Source: Chitinophaga tropicalis
Lineage (GTDB): Bacteria; Bacteroidota; Bacteroidia; Chitinophagales; Chitinophagaceae
NCBI RefSeq assembly: GCF_009758205.1
Contig: NZ_WRXN01000004.1
Location: 62,001 to 126,000 of the forward strand
Reading direction: 5' to 3'
DNA: 64,000 nt
Below, piece by piece: positions 36,814-46,566 of the stretch. The stretch's first letter is position 1. The number at the start of each line of letters is the position of its first letter. The notes under the pieces are model-generated. The model ran no database searches and was not told where the DNA came from. It saw nothing but the letters and a program-made list of their open reading frames with translations. Position numbers and translations under genes: made by a program.

Positions 36814-38364
36814 ATGAGATATTTCAGTAAAGCGATCATTTCAGCATTTACCCTGCTGACAGCCATTCACAGCCAGGCGCAGCTTGCCCGGAACCCTATC
36901 ATTTTTGCGGATGTACCTGATATGTCAATGATCCGTGCAGGCAATACCTACTATATGAGCAGCACTACTATGCATATGAGCCCCGGTGTCCCGATCATGA
37001 AATCCAAAGACCTTGTCAACTGGGAGACCGTATCCTATGCTTATAACACTCTTGACGATGTTGATGAACTGAACCTGGCACGGGGAAAGAGTAGCTATGG
37101 ACGAGGGTCCTGGGCCAGCAGCCTGCGTCACCATAACGGTATATATTATGTAAGCACCTTCTCCGGTACTACCGGCAAGACATATATCTATTCTACAAAA
37201 GATATTGAAAAAGGACCGTGGAAAAAGATCAGTTTTAAACCTTCCCTGCATGATCATTCGCTCTTCTTTGACGAAGATGGTAAAACTTATATGCTTTATG
37301 GTAATGGGAAGCTCATGATAGCTGAGCTGGCAAATGATCTTTCAGGTATTAAGCCTGGCAGCACTCCGCAGGTGCTGATAGAAAATGCCAGCGCACCCGC
37401 CGGCCCCAATATAGGTTTACCGGCGGAAGGCTCGCAGTTGTTCAAGGTTAACGGCAAATACTACCTGTTTAATATCTGCTGGCCTAAAGGAGGTATGCGT
37501 ACTGTAATAATACACCGTGCAGATAAAATAACAGGCCCCTGGGAAGGACGGGTAGCGCTACAGGATCTAGGTGTGGCACAAGGCGGGCTTATCAGCACCC
37601 CGGAAGGCAACTGGTACGCCTATCTATTCCGCGACTATGGTGCGGTTGGCCGTATCCCTTATTGGGTACCTGTTAGCTGGGAAGCTGGCTGGCCGGTATT
37701 GGGAGTGGATGGCAAGGTACCTGAACAAATGAACCTGCCTGTAAGTAAAGGTTTGGACCCGGGCATTGTAAGCTCTGACGAGTTTAAGGGAACAGTTCTT
37801 CCGCTGGCCTGGCAATGGAATCACAACCCGGACAACCGCTACTGGTCCCTGAACAAGCGCCGTGGCTACTTACGCCTTACCACCGCGCGGGTAGATACTT
37901 CTATATTATTGGCACGCAATACACTTACTCAACGCACTTTTGGGCCGAAGTCATCCGCTGCAACAGCTATAGATGTATCGGGGATGAAAAATGGCGATTG
38001 TGCCGGCCTGCTTCTGCTCCAAAAAAGATTTGGCTGGGTAGGTGTAAAAATGGAAGCGGGAACAAAGTACCTGGTGATGGTCAGCGGAGAAACGGGCATA
38101 CCTGTTGAGCTGCAACGATTGCCGCTGACAAAAGACATTGTATATCTCCGGGCCGATTGCAATTTCGAATACATGGCAGACAGCGCCAGCTTCTATTACA
38201 GCGAAGATGGGAAAAGCTGGAAAAATATAGGCAAAGCGCTGAAAATGGCTTATACCATTCCCCATTTTATGGGCTACCGTTTTGGATTATTTAATTATGC
38301 AACGCAATTAACAGGCGGCTATGTAGATTTTGACTATTTCCATATAGGTAAGGAACCCCGGTGA
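36814..38364 (+). CDS. GH43 glycoside hydrolase (second)
   Basis: From the ATG at 36814 the protein has 516 residues with a signal peptide (MRYFSKAIISAFTLLTAIHS). The frame is open from 36718, but the earlier start gives no signal sequence. GH43 acids: base Asp36 (VPDMSMIR, with Met where Pro is usual), Asp147 (SLHDHSLFFDED) and acid Glu205 (PAEGSQLFK). The C-terminal about 325-516 is a concanavalin-like beta-sandwich. It resembles xylosidase/arabinofuranosidase members of xylan loci; the exact linkage cannot be told. The stop TGA is immediately followed by the convergent esterase stop, and both share the palindrome TGATCA. Confidence 0.93.
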   Translation: MRYFSKAIISAFTLLTAIHSQAQLARNPIIFADVPDMSMIRAGNTYYMSSTTMHMSPGVPIMKSKDLVNWETVSYAYNTLDDVDELNLARGKSSYGRGSWASSLRHHNGIYYVSTFSGTTGKTYIYSTKDIEKGPWKKISFKPSLHDHSLFFDEDGKTYMLYGNGKLMIAELANDLSGIKPGSTPQVLIENASAPAGPNIGLPAEGSQLFKVNGKYYLFNICWPKGGMRTVIIHRADKITGPWEGRVALQDLGVAQGGLISTPEGNWYAYLFRDYGAVGRIPYWVPVSWEAGWPVLGVDGKVPEQMNLPVSKGLDPGIVSSDEFKGTVLPLAWQWNHNPDNRYWSLNKRRGYLRLTTARVDTSILLARNTLTQRTFGPKSSAATAIDVSGMKNGDCAGLLLLQKRFGWVGVKMEAGTKYLVMVSGETGIPVELQRLPLTKDIVYLRADCNFEYMADSASFYYSEDGKSWKNIGKALKMAYTIPHFMGYRFGLFNYATQLTGGYVDFDYFHIGKEPR

Positions 38365-39252
<888 letters not shown>

Positions 39253-39381
39253 TTAAAGGTATCCAGGAGGTGCCGTGAGATAGGATCCATTTGTCAAAAT
39301 CCCGGATACTTTTGTCTGATTGCTTATGTTTAATATAAGCATTCTGTGAGTTTGACAATAATAAAGTTATCCCTGCTTTGA

Positions 39382-39417
39382 CATTTGTACAAGTCTTTTA
39401 AAGGAATATGACATTCT
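39382..39417 (+). promoter_or_regulatory. candidate regulator site upstream of GH98
   Basis: CATTTGTACAA (39382-39392) and ATGACATTCT (39408-39417) lie 75-110 nt before the GH98 start, matching the arrangement upstream of GH10. A further CATTTGTCAAAAT occurs near 39291 in the same intergenic region, and a short palindrome GCTTAT/ATAAGC at 39322-39340. Confidence 0.4.
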
Positions 39418-39491
39418 TCCCGCTTTTAATGGTGAAAATTTGCTCCCTGATAATATTCATTATTAACTCAAATTAACTGAAACCCATCACT

Positions 39492-42068
39492 ATGAAACCT
39501 CTCCGATTAAAAGCACAACTTCTTTTTGCCACAATGATTGTTGCTTTATCGTTAGTCTCCGGGCTTGCTGCTGTTGCCCAGTCCGGGACGCCTTTACGCA
39601 GGCCTATTTCCCCTCAGCAACCTATGTGGCTCATTCACATCGATTCATGGAACCAGGCAGATCCTCAAAAGATCATAAATATGGTACCGGCGGATATCCG
39701 GCCTTATGTGGTGTTTAATATTTCCATTTCCATTAATCATGACCGTCTTACCAGCAAGTGGCTCCAGGCAGAATATGGTTATGAAGTTGCCAAATCCTGG
39801 CTGAGAGTATGCGCTGAAAATCGTGTATGGGCTATGATACAGCAGTCCAGCGGTGGATTTCAGCATTTTTCAGAAACCGATCTGACGGTATATGAAGAGT
39901 TTTACCGGGACTATCCTAACTTCATCGGGTTCAACTACGCAGAACAATTCTGGGGATATGACGGCAGTCTGCAAAATCCATCTTCCAGCAGCTGGGACCC
40001 TATTTCACCTCCGTGGGCCAGCCGGATCGCTCTTTTTGCCAAACTGCTGCAACTGAGTAACCGTTATGGCGGATACCTGGTAGTCAGCTGGTGTCCAAAC
40101 CAGTGGAACCCCAATATTAACCCGATAGGAATGCTGAAAAGAAATCCTGACTTTGCTTCCGCCTGCAGGAATTATACCGAAAACTATATTCTGTGTGAAA
40201 AGTATACACAGCAAACATATCAGCATGACATGGAAAGTACCTGCCTGGGAGCGTATCTTTCCGGCTATGCAGGGCAATACGGTATCCGCTATGATGAAAC
40301 AGGATGGACAGATTCTACCGGAGTGAATGCCAACTTTACCTTAGCCACAGGTCTTGCCCCTCACCTGGAGCATGTTATGCTGACCGGGGAAACGGTGATT
40401 GACGGCCCGGAAACGATCCCCGTAAATTCCTCAAGGGAAATCAGTACAGCGACAACAGCTGACGGATTTACTACAAGACGCTGGGAATTTTATCCGCAGT
40501 TTCACAACGTCAGCATAGATCTCTTCCGTAAAATATTGGATGGGACTGTTCGTATCCCTACCAGGAGAGAGGTGATTGACCGGACCAAAGTTGTCATTGT
40601 CAGTGATGTTAACAGTGGTACTAACCAGGACAGGTACAGTACTCCTCAGACCTTATTTGAAGGGCTCTACCGAATGGATGGCGACGGCAACTATGAGCTC
40701 AATAAGAGCTTCTTCAAAAAAACCGGCCGCTATCCGTCAATTCCAATTGTTTATCAACTGGATGATATGGATGCTAACTCTTTCCAGCTGAAGGTAAATA
40801 AATCATCCTATGCCAGCCGCTGGCCAGGCGTCACGTCCAAAGTAAATGAATTCAACAGTTTATTTCCTTCTGAATATACCGGGACAATGTATGCGGGGCG
40901 ACATGAGAATGGCTGGGTGACCTACAATCCGTTTAAGACGAACCGGACGGCAAGCGCCTCGATCCCCTTTAAGTATAATACCTGTAGTTTCATGGAATTA
41001 ACCTATTCACAATATTCTGCCGGAATTATAAAAGAGTACCAGAACCGGTTGAATGTTTACCTGAACAACTATGATAACCGCCTCAACACAGGTTTGAAAA
41101 CGGATATAATCAGGATCTATGGCGCGTCAGCGCAGCCCACCTGGTCTTATACGGACAGAGGCAGTCACCAGGCCAGTTCTTTATCAGCCAACTGGTCAGA
41201 CGGCGTGTTTACTTTAACCGTACAGCACAACGGAGCGCTGGACATTGCTATTAACTGTTCCGGCAATGCAACGGGCAGGCTGACCAGCTATACTCCGGCT
41301 GTATTAACATCCCCCGCTCCTCCGGTAGTTTACCAGGGACCATTGCAACATGAAGCGGAATGTTTTGATTATAAAAGTATCAATGGCAATACACCTAACG
41401 GTGTGAGCGGCAGTGTCCGGAATTATACAGGCCAGGGATACCTGCGATTCGGCACCAATGCGGCAGCCAGTATCCGGGATACGGTCTATGTTCAGAATGC
41501 AGGCACTTACCAGTTACAGACCAGGTATTCAGTAACCGGTGGAAACGTAAATACAATCAGACTGTATGTAAATGGCAGCAATGTGGTTACACCTGTCTTT
41601 AACAGAACAGACAGTAACAGTGCATGGGCTGTAAACTCTCAAAATATTACACTGAATGCGGGTTATAATGTCATTGAGTTCCGGGCAGGCGCTACGGCTT
41701 CTAATTCCGTCTATTTTGACAATATAGTACTACTCCCTGTTAACAGTGCCCCTGCCGATTCCAGCCTAAGCGCTGTTATTGATACCACCACTCTGCATGC
41801 AAACAAAAAAGCGATCCTTTCCGACAGTAAAACTGTAGTTCTGTCTCCAAATCCCGCGCAGGATAAAATTACAGTAAAGCTGGGTAATTCCTGGAAACAG
41901 GGCGATCAGCTTACCATATATGATGCAATGAGTCACCCTGTTATCAGTAAACGTGTTTCCGGTAATACAGAGAATATAAGCCTGACGGCCTTACCCGCCG
42001 GCGTTTACTTTATACGTGTAGTCAACAAAATGGGGGAACAGGTAACATTGAGGTTTATCAGACAATAA
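39492..42068 (+). CDS. GH98 endo-glycanase with CBM and T9SS tail
   Basis: The protein has 858 residues with a signal peptide (about 1-29). The GH98 catalytic region runs to about 330 (for example PMWLIHIDSWNQADPQKI, NFIGFNYAEQFWG, YDETGW) with the GH98 C-terminal region to about 600. A CBM6/35-like carbohydrate-binding module covers about 615-750 (HEAECFDY... VYFDNIVLLPVN). A type IX secretion tail (about 780-858) has LSPNPAQDKITV and LPAGVYFIRV. GH98 includes blood-group endo-galactosidases and a Bacteroides ovatus endo-xylanase specific for decorated glucuronoarabinoxylan; the GH10/GH43/GH95 setting favours the latter. It is exported to the cell surface, and its promoter region shares a motif with GH10. 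Confidence 0.88.
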   Translation: MKPLRLKAQLLFATMIVALSLVSGLAAVAQSGTPLRRPISPQQPMWLIHIDSWNQADPQKIINMVPADIRPYVVFNISISINHDRLTSKWLQAEYGYEVAKSWLRVCAENRVWAMIQQSSGGFQHFSETDLTVYEEFYRDYPNFIGFNYAEQFWGYDGSLQNPSSSSWDPISPPWASRIALFAKLLQLSNRYGGYLVVSWCPNQWNPNINPIGMLKRNPDFASACRNYTENYILCEKYTQQTYQHDMESTCLGAYLSGYAGQYGIRYDETGWTDSTGVNANFTLATGLAPHLEHVMLTGETVIDGPETIPVNSSREISTATTADGFTTRRWEFYPQFHNVSIDLFRKILDGTVRIPTRREVIDRTKVVIVSDVNSGTNQDRYSTPQTLFEGLYRMDGDGNYELNKSFFKKTGRYPSIPIVYQLDDMDANSFQLKVNKSSYASRWPGVTSKVNEFNSLFPSEYTGTMYAGRHENGWVTYNPFKTNRTASASIPFKYNTCSFMELTYSQYSAGIIKEYQNRLNVYLNNYDNRLNTGLKTDIIRIYGASAQPTWSYTDRGSHQASSLSANWSDGVFTLTVQHNGALDIAINCSGNATGRLTSYTPAVLTSPAPPVVYQGPLQHEAECFDYKSINGNTPNGVSGSVRNYTGQGYLRFGTNAAASIRDTVYVQNAGTYQLQTRYSVTGGNVNTIRLYVNGSNVVTPVFNRTDSNSAWAVNSQNITLNAGYNVIEFRAGATASNSVYFDNIVLLPVNSAPADSSLSAVIDTTTLHANKKAILSDSKTVVLSPNPAQDKITVKLGNSWKQGDQLTIYDAMSHPVISKRVSGNTENISLTALPAGVYFIRVVNKMGEQVTLRFIRQ

Positions 42069-42102
42069 ATTTCTTAATGAAGCGGTTAAGTTCTTCAAAT
42101 AC

Positions 42103-42139
42103 GTTAAATAGGACCCGCCAAGGCGGGTCCCTATTTAAC
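42103..42139. terminator. GC-rich stem-loop between GH98 and mutarotase genes
   Basis: Arms 42103-42119 and 42122-42139 pair over 17 nt with one bulged base and a 2-nt spacer. It lies between convergent genes and overlaps the last codons of the mutarotase gene, so it is probably a bidirectional terminator. Confidence 0.75.
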
Positions 42140-42490
42140 GATTGCATTCTCCTGATTCAAATCAAAAATCCTTTCCATCTTTACCCATTTCTCACCTTGT
42201 GATGCCCAGGGCAATGGTTGCTGGAATTTCCACATGAGAGCCTCCCATTGCTGCACCACGGGATTGGCTGCATCCATCTGCTCTTTTTTTCCCGGATCGA
42301 AGTCATCATCAGCTTCCACGATCATGAACAACCGGTTACCTGTCCGGAAAATTTCCATTCGCGTTATACCTGCCCCTATGATGCTTTCATTCACCTGCGG
42401 CCAGCTATTTTCACTACGATGCCATCGCTCATATTCTTCTATTAATTCATTGTCATCTTTGAGATCTGCTGCAAAACATAATTTCTGCAT
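42131..42490 (-). CDS. RhaM/COG3254-family sugar mutarotase
   Basis: From the ATG at 42490 the protein has 119 residues, the usual size (about 104-115). The frame opens at 42532, but homologues start at MQKLCFAADLKDD. It is the L-rhamnose mutarotase fold (DUF718): YERWHRSENSWPQV carries the family His and Trp, and ITRMEIFRTGNRLFMIVEAD the dimer strands. Members interconvert alpha and beta forms of 6-deoxy-L-sugars (L-rhamnose, L-fucose). It is 46 nt after the aldo/keto reductase gene on the same strand, so it probably prepares the anomer for oxidation. L-fucose or L-galactose fits the GH95 neighbours better than rhamnose (inference). Confidence 0.88.
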   Translation of the reverse strand: MQKLCFAADLKDDNELIEEYERWHRSENSWPQVNESIIGAGITRMEIFRTGNRLFMIVEADDDFDPGKKEQMDAANPVVQQWEALMWKFQQPLPWASQGEKWVKMERIFDLNQENAIVK

Positions 42491-42536
42491 AAACACTGCC
42501 TTTAGGTTATAAAACAGGAAGATGCGGAGCATCTAT

Positions 42537-43547
42537 TTATAAATAAGGATAATCGGGTTTAAGAAGCGCTATTTCTTTCATTTCCCTCCAGAAGGCCGGC
42601 GGTATCTCTTCGTGCACCATTTCGACGTTGCTTTTTGTACGTTGTGGCGAGGTGCTGTTGAGTGCTATACTGGTTATACCTGGAATATGTTTTGCGAAAT
42701 AAACACAAGCTGCTGCTGGTTTAATATTGAACGCGCTGCATAAGGAATAAAATTTGTCACGCCAGTCAAAAAGTGCGCTGTCCGCCTGGTTGTTTCTCGA
42801 TACGGGCCGGTAATTGAAGAAATTACTTCCGGTCAGGAAGCCTCCATGAAAGACGGCAGAATTGATCACTGCAACACCATTTGCTGCGAGATCGTTTACA
42901 AACGACAACAGTTTACCGGGATGCTGGTAAATAGTAAGGCTGTTGGCAAACATCACCCAGTCAAGTGAAACATCTTTGCTGATACGTTCTATAACCCTCC
43001 AGTCTTTTGCCCCCACCCCGACCGATTGAACATGTCCCTGCCGCTTCAGGTCATGCAGCGCCCTATAAGCCTGCAGGATATCCGAGTAGCGCTGCTGACC
43101 ATCCTGTTCATCTGCAGATGCGGCAAGGTATTCGTCAGGATCATGGACGGAAACCATTTGCGCTGCATAATCTCCCAGTAATTTATTGCCCTGCTCAAAG
43201 CATTCCATAATGCCATTGTAACTGATCCGCTGTATGGCGTCATATTTCAGGTCTTTCCAGATACCGGGCTCAAATGTCGGCTCTGCGCCAGTGAGTTCTG
43301 TCCGGAACCAGCCCAGTTTGTTGCTGATCGTTACCTGCTGCGGACCGACGCCCAGTTCATGCAGGCATTCTGCCAGGGACTCCAGCGCAAGACCTGCGCC
43401 ATACTTGCCTGCGCTGTCAAATACGGCATGGTTACCTGCAGTTGTAATGTATGCATTGACGATTTGCTTTTTTTGTTCAAAGGGCAATGCTTCGTAAAGA
43501 TTACCCAGGCTGCTGGTACCGGCAATTACCTTTGGCAGTTTTATCAT
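42537..43547 (-). CDS. aldo/keto reductase, L-fucose/L-galactose dehydrogenase-like
   Basis: The protein has 336 residues and an AKR barrel. The catalytic tetrad region is visible: FDSAGKYGAGLALE (Asp and Tyr), TISNKLGWF (Lys) and VSVHDPDEY (His). It resembles the group containing L-fucose dehydrogenase, plant L-galactose dehydrogenase and pyridoxal 4-dehydrogenase, which oxidise L-sugars at C1 to lactones with NAD(P). It is first in an operon with a RhaM-family mutarotase and is divergent from an AraC regulator. The two GH95 genes further on would provide L-fucose or L-galactose. No lactonase or dehydratase is visible in the window. Confidence 0.85.
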   Translation of the reverse strand: MIKLPKVIAGTSSLGNLYEALPFEQKKQIVNAYITTAGNHAVFDSAGKYGAGLALESLAECLHELGVGPQQVTISNKLGWFRTELTGAEPTFEPGIWKDLKYDAIQRISYNGIMECFEQGNKLLGDYAAQMVSVHDPDEYLAASADEQDGQQRYSDILQAYRALHDLKRQGHVQSVGVGAKDWRVIERISKDVSLDWVMFANSLTIYQHPGKLLSFVNDLAANGVAVINSAVFHGGFLTGSNFFNYRPVSRNNQADSALFDWRDKFYSLCSAFNIKPAAACVYFAKHIPGITSIALNSTSPQRTKSNVEMVHEEIPPAFWREMKEIALLKPDYPYL

Positions 43548-43719
43548 AGATCCGTTCGTTTTATTGATCCGTTCTAAAGTTGTGTATCAGTTTGGTCTTT
43601 CTGAGCGTACAAAATAAGATAACAGGAATTCTTACAATCGTAGAAACAAAACTAAAAGACTGAGAGCAGAAAAAAATATATAAATTCGACCGTGTCTTAT
43701 ACAAATCCGACATTCCGTT

Positions 43720-44604
43720 ATGTCAAGAAGAATGGTGAAACATTCCTTTATCCTGTTAAATGTAGATTATGTGGAACTGGGGGACAAATGGAACTATAAA
43801 AATGTGCTGAGTCCTTATTACAGGATGTATTACATAGATAAGGGCGAAGGCTCTATATCCGATCAAACTGCAACGTGGGTGCTTGAGCCCGGGTATCTGT
43901 ACCTGGTACCAAGCTTTACTTTGTGCAATCTTAAATGCACTGGTTTTATAGGCCAGTACTTTGTTCATTTTTTCGAGGATGCGCTTGATGGGCTCTCTCT
44001 TTTTCACAACAGCCAGACAGTATATAAAATCAAAGCGACCGAGATGGACATCGCCAATTTTAAAAGGCTGCTGGAAATTAACCCTTTCAGGAAAATTAAC
44101 CGGTCGGACAATCCACAGGTATATGAGAAGGGTATTTATTACCGCGAATATGAAGAGCTTAACAACAAGCAGAGTTATGAATTATTCATGGAGACCCAGG
44201 GTATCCTTTTACAGCTTATTTCCAAATTTATAAGTACTGACCAGTTACGGCAGAAAGATACTACAGCAATACCTTCCAGGATAGTTGACCTGCTGGGATT
44301 TATCCAGCTAAATCTCTCCAATACAGTAACAGTTAAAATGCTGGCAGGAATGGTCAACCTTCATCCGGACCATCTTTCCAGGCTTTTCCTGAAGCTGACA
44401 GGAGAAAGGCCATTATCTTATATACACAGAAAAAGAATTGAAAGGGCACAGTACCTGATGATCACCACAGATATGTCACTTTCCCAGATTGCAGCAGCAA
44501 CAGGGTTTGACAATGTGGCTCATTTTTCCAGGGTTTTCAAAAAAATAACAAGCCTCACTCCTGCCAGGTATCGGGAACAAGATCATTCGAATAATATGTT
44601 GTAG
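43720..44604 (+). CDS. AraC-family regulator of the sugar-dehydrogenase module
   Basis: The protein has 294 residues. The N-terminal cupin-type sensor (about 1-160) includes YRMYYIDKGEGSISDQT and VLEPGYLYLVPSF. The C-terminal AraC domain (about 190-290) has VKMLAGMVNLHPDHLSRLFLK and SLSQIAAATGFDNVAHFSRVFKK followed by TPARYREQ. It is divergent from the aldo/keto reductase/mutarotase operon with 172 nt between; this is the classic layout for local, sugar-induced control. The inducer is probably the sugar used by the module (inference). Confidence 0.9.
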   Translation: MSRRMVKHSFILLNVDYVELGDKWNYKNVLSPYYRMYYIDKGEGSISDQTATWVLEPGYLYLVPSFTLCNLKCTGFIGQYFVHFFEDALDGLSLFHNSQTVYKIKATEMDIANFKRLLEINPFRKINRSDNPQVYEKGIYYREYEELNNKQSYELFMETQGILLQLISKFISTDQLRQKDTTAIPSRIVDLLGFIQLNLSNTVTVKMLAGMVNLHPDHLSRLFLKLTGERPLSYIHRKRIERAQYLMITTDMSLSQIAAATGFDNVAHFSRVFKKITSLTPARYREQDHSNNML

Positions 44605-44868
44605 TGCATCTGTTTTACATAAGCATCGCTGGATGCTACCTATAGGCATACTACTACTATCCATACAGTAACATACCAGTAAACGTGGAGTTGATGCGAT
44701 GATAACTTTGAGCCATGCAGTAGCAGGAAAATGTATGGAGAAAGAAGGAGAAGGTATGTTATGGCAATGAAAAAGCCATCACAGTGTATGCCTGTAGTGG
44801 AAAGATTGTCAGTTATGTAATTCAGAGGGTGGGATTATTTACTAATATACAGCTATCAGGCAAGATGA

Positions 44869-45621
44869 CTATTCCCGTTGAATGATGAGTGGAAGGCAAT
44901 GAGCGTTGGTAGTGACAGATGTCCCGCCAGGTATGTGATGTTGCAGGTATGTGGGCTTATGAAAGACCTTCAGGGTTTGAGGCGGTTGTACTTCAACGAT
45001 ATCTGCCGCCAGGTATTTCCTGTTGCCGGAAAGGATGTTATCTTTCATACCTCTTATCTGCAGGGTTACTATCAATGTTCCTTTACCGGGTACATCTACA
45101 GGGAATGATGCTCCGTTGAAGGGTTCCCTGGTATCTATGATAAGCACATCGCTTTGTGTATCAATTACCTGGTGTGTGGTAAAATTGATACGGGTTGCGA
45201 TCACTTTCACTTCCAGCATGTTGATGTCTCTGAACGCAGGCAAGGTTTGCGCGGGGATGTGCAGGATACCGTCTGCAGAAAGCCGGACCGGCCGGGCAAA
45301 GAACCTGTCTGTTCCTGCGTGTTGATTAAACCGGAAGCCTGTTATGCTCTTCGTATTATTTCCTGCTGAGGGAATGAGCGCTTTCGTCAACCGGTTGACG
45401 TGGGTACTATCGGAGCGTACATCCAGTTCGTTATAGAAAGCGTTGCGAATAAGCGCACCTTTTTTACTGGCTGTACCGAAGCGCAGGGCAGCCCGGCGGG
45501 TAGCCCTGGTTTGCCGGACAACTTCGGGCATGCTGCGCAAGTAGTATTTTCCGTGACGTCTGTAACCGATCAGGTTACCAAGTTTGCCGGTAAAGCGGAT
45601 CGGGGAATTTTGGGTAGCCAT
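44869..45621 (-). CDS. conserved hypothetical protein, Chitinophagaceae type
   Basis: The protein has 250 residues without a signal peptide. It starts MATQNSPIRFTGKLGNLIGYRRHGKYYLR, followed by a basic block (RQTRATRRAALRFGTASKKGALIRNAF). That opening pattern (ATQN..I.F.GKLGNL..Y...G.YY.R) recurs in orphan Bacteroidota proteins of unknown role, some next to phage-like or mobile genes. A beta-rich C-terminus follows. No enzyme motif is seen. It is flanked by 264 nt of non-coding sequence on its right-reading side and by a GH97 remnant, and its basic composition differs from the surrounding CAZyme genes, so it may be a later insertion. Confidence 0.65.
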   Translation of the reverse strand: MATQNSPIRFTGKLGNLIGYRRHGKYYLRSMPEVVRQTRATRRAALRFGTASKKGALIRNAFYNELDVRSDSTHVNRLTKALIPSAGNNTKSITGFRFNQHAGTDRFFARPVRLSADGILHIPAQTLPAFRDINMLEVKVIATRINFTTHQVIDTQSDVLIIDTREPFNGASFPVDVPGKGTLIVTLQIRGMKDNILSGNRKYLAADIVEVQPPQTLKVFHKPTYLQHHIPGGTSVTTNAHCLPLIIQRE

Positions 45622-45903
45622 TTGCTATATATTAGTAATACTTAAAAATAAGATTATTTGCTGAGGGTATTTTGCAGTAGGGTTAAAAACTATCTAAAAG
45701 CAGGAAGAAGAATGCGCCGGAACGCTTGTATTAGCATCAAGCAGGCAAGAATTATATTAATAATTTTCATTTTTGCATTTCACAATACTTCGGCTTGAAA
45801 GAGTTCTATCCATTAAGATGCTTGATGAGCATTTTCCTCCGCACAAAATGACATTGGAACAGTTTATTGAAGACTATAAAAGAAGGCGGGAGAATGGTGA
45901 AAT

Positions 45904-46430
45904 TCAGTAAGGGCGGATAATAATAGTCTTCCCTCCGCCAGCATTGAGTACAAACGGAAGCCTATCTCCTTTCTTCACGGCCAATGTCCTCTGATGAATA
46001 CCTCCCTGCTCATTGTCTTCATATACTGTAGCAATATAAGTTTTGCCTTTATTGAGGTCAAGGTATGCTGCCAATCTTCCAGGCCAGCTGCAAGCCCCAC
46101 ATACCATGTATTATCCTTTCTGCGCGCTACTGCAATGTTTTGCCTTATCTCACCGGCTGTATAATGAGATTCGTCCCATACCATAGGTACATACTTAAAA
46201 AATTCGATCTCATCCTTATTGGTGTAATCAAGCGGCTGGCCATACCAGAAGATAGCCTGAAGCGGACTAAAGTATATCACTGTCAATGCCAGTTGCTGAG
46301 CCTTGCTCACCTTGATATTCTTACTGAAACTAACTTGCGGGTTGGGATAACAGAAGGTGAAATCCGCCGGACCCGCCAGGAAGCGTGTAAAAGGCAGTAC
46401 AGTATTATGAATAGCTTGAATTACTTTAAA
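45904..46430 (-). pseudogene. GH97 glycoside hydrolase, 3' remnant
   Basis: About 175 codons of the C-terminal quarter of a GH97 enzyme remain; intact members have about 640-700. In one frame (down to about 46075) it reads HNTVLPFTRFLAGPADFTFCY, QQLALTVIYFSPLQAIFWYGQP and KYVPMVWDESHY..NIAVARRKDNTWYVGL. After a frameshift near 46070-46100 it continues KGKTYIATVYEDNEQGG..LAVKKGDRLPFVL to the stop. No start or catalytic domain is present upstream. GH97 members are alpha-glucosidases or alpha-galactosidases and one is part of the B. ovatus complex-xylan locus. The remnant shows loss of an alpha-galactosidase-type step here. Confidence 0.85.
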
Positions 46431-46566
46431 GTCGTTAATTATAAGAAAAGTTCCTCTTTGCAGTTGTTATCTTGTATGCACAAGGACAGGATATCTCCAG
46501 CCGGTTGATACTATTATACCTTTCCGGCCGGACACTCCTGTAACATCGATGTTATATACAGACTAT

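Noticed and set aside
45818..45910. A 30-codon plus-strand frame (MLDEHFPPHKMTLEQFIEDY...).
   Set aside because: The protein-like look is suggestive, but it is very short, has no clear promoter or relatives I know, and overlaps the end of the GH97 remnant.
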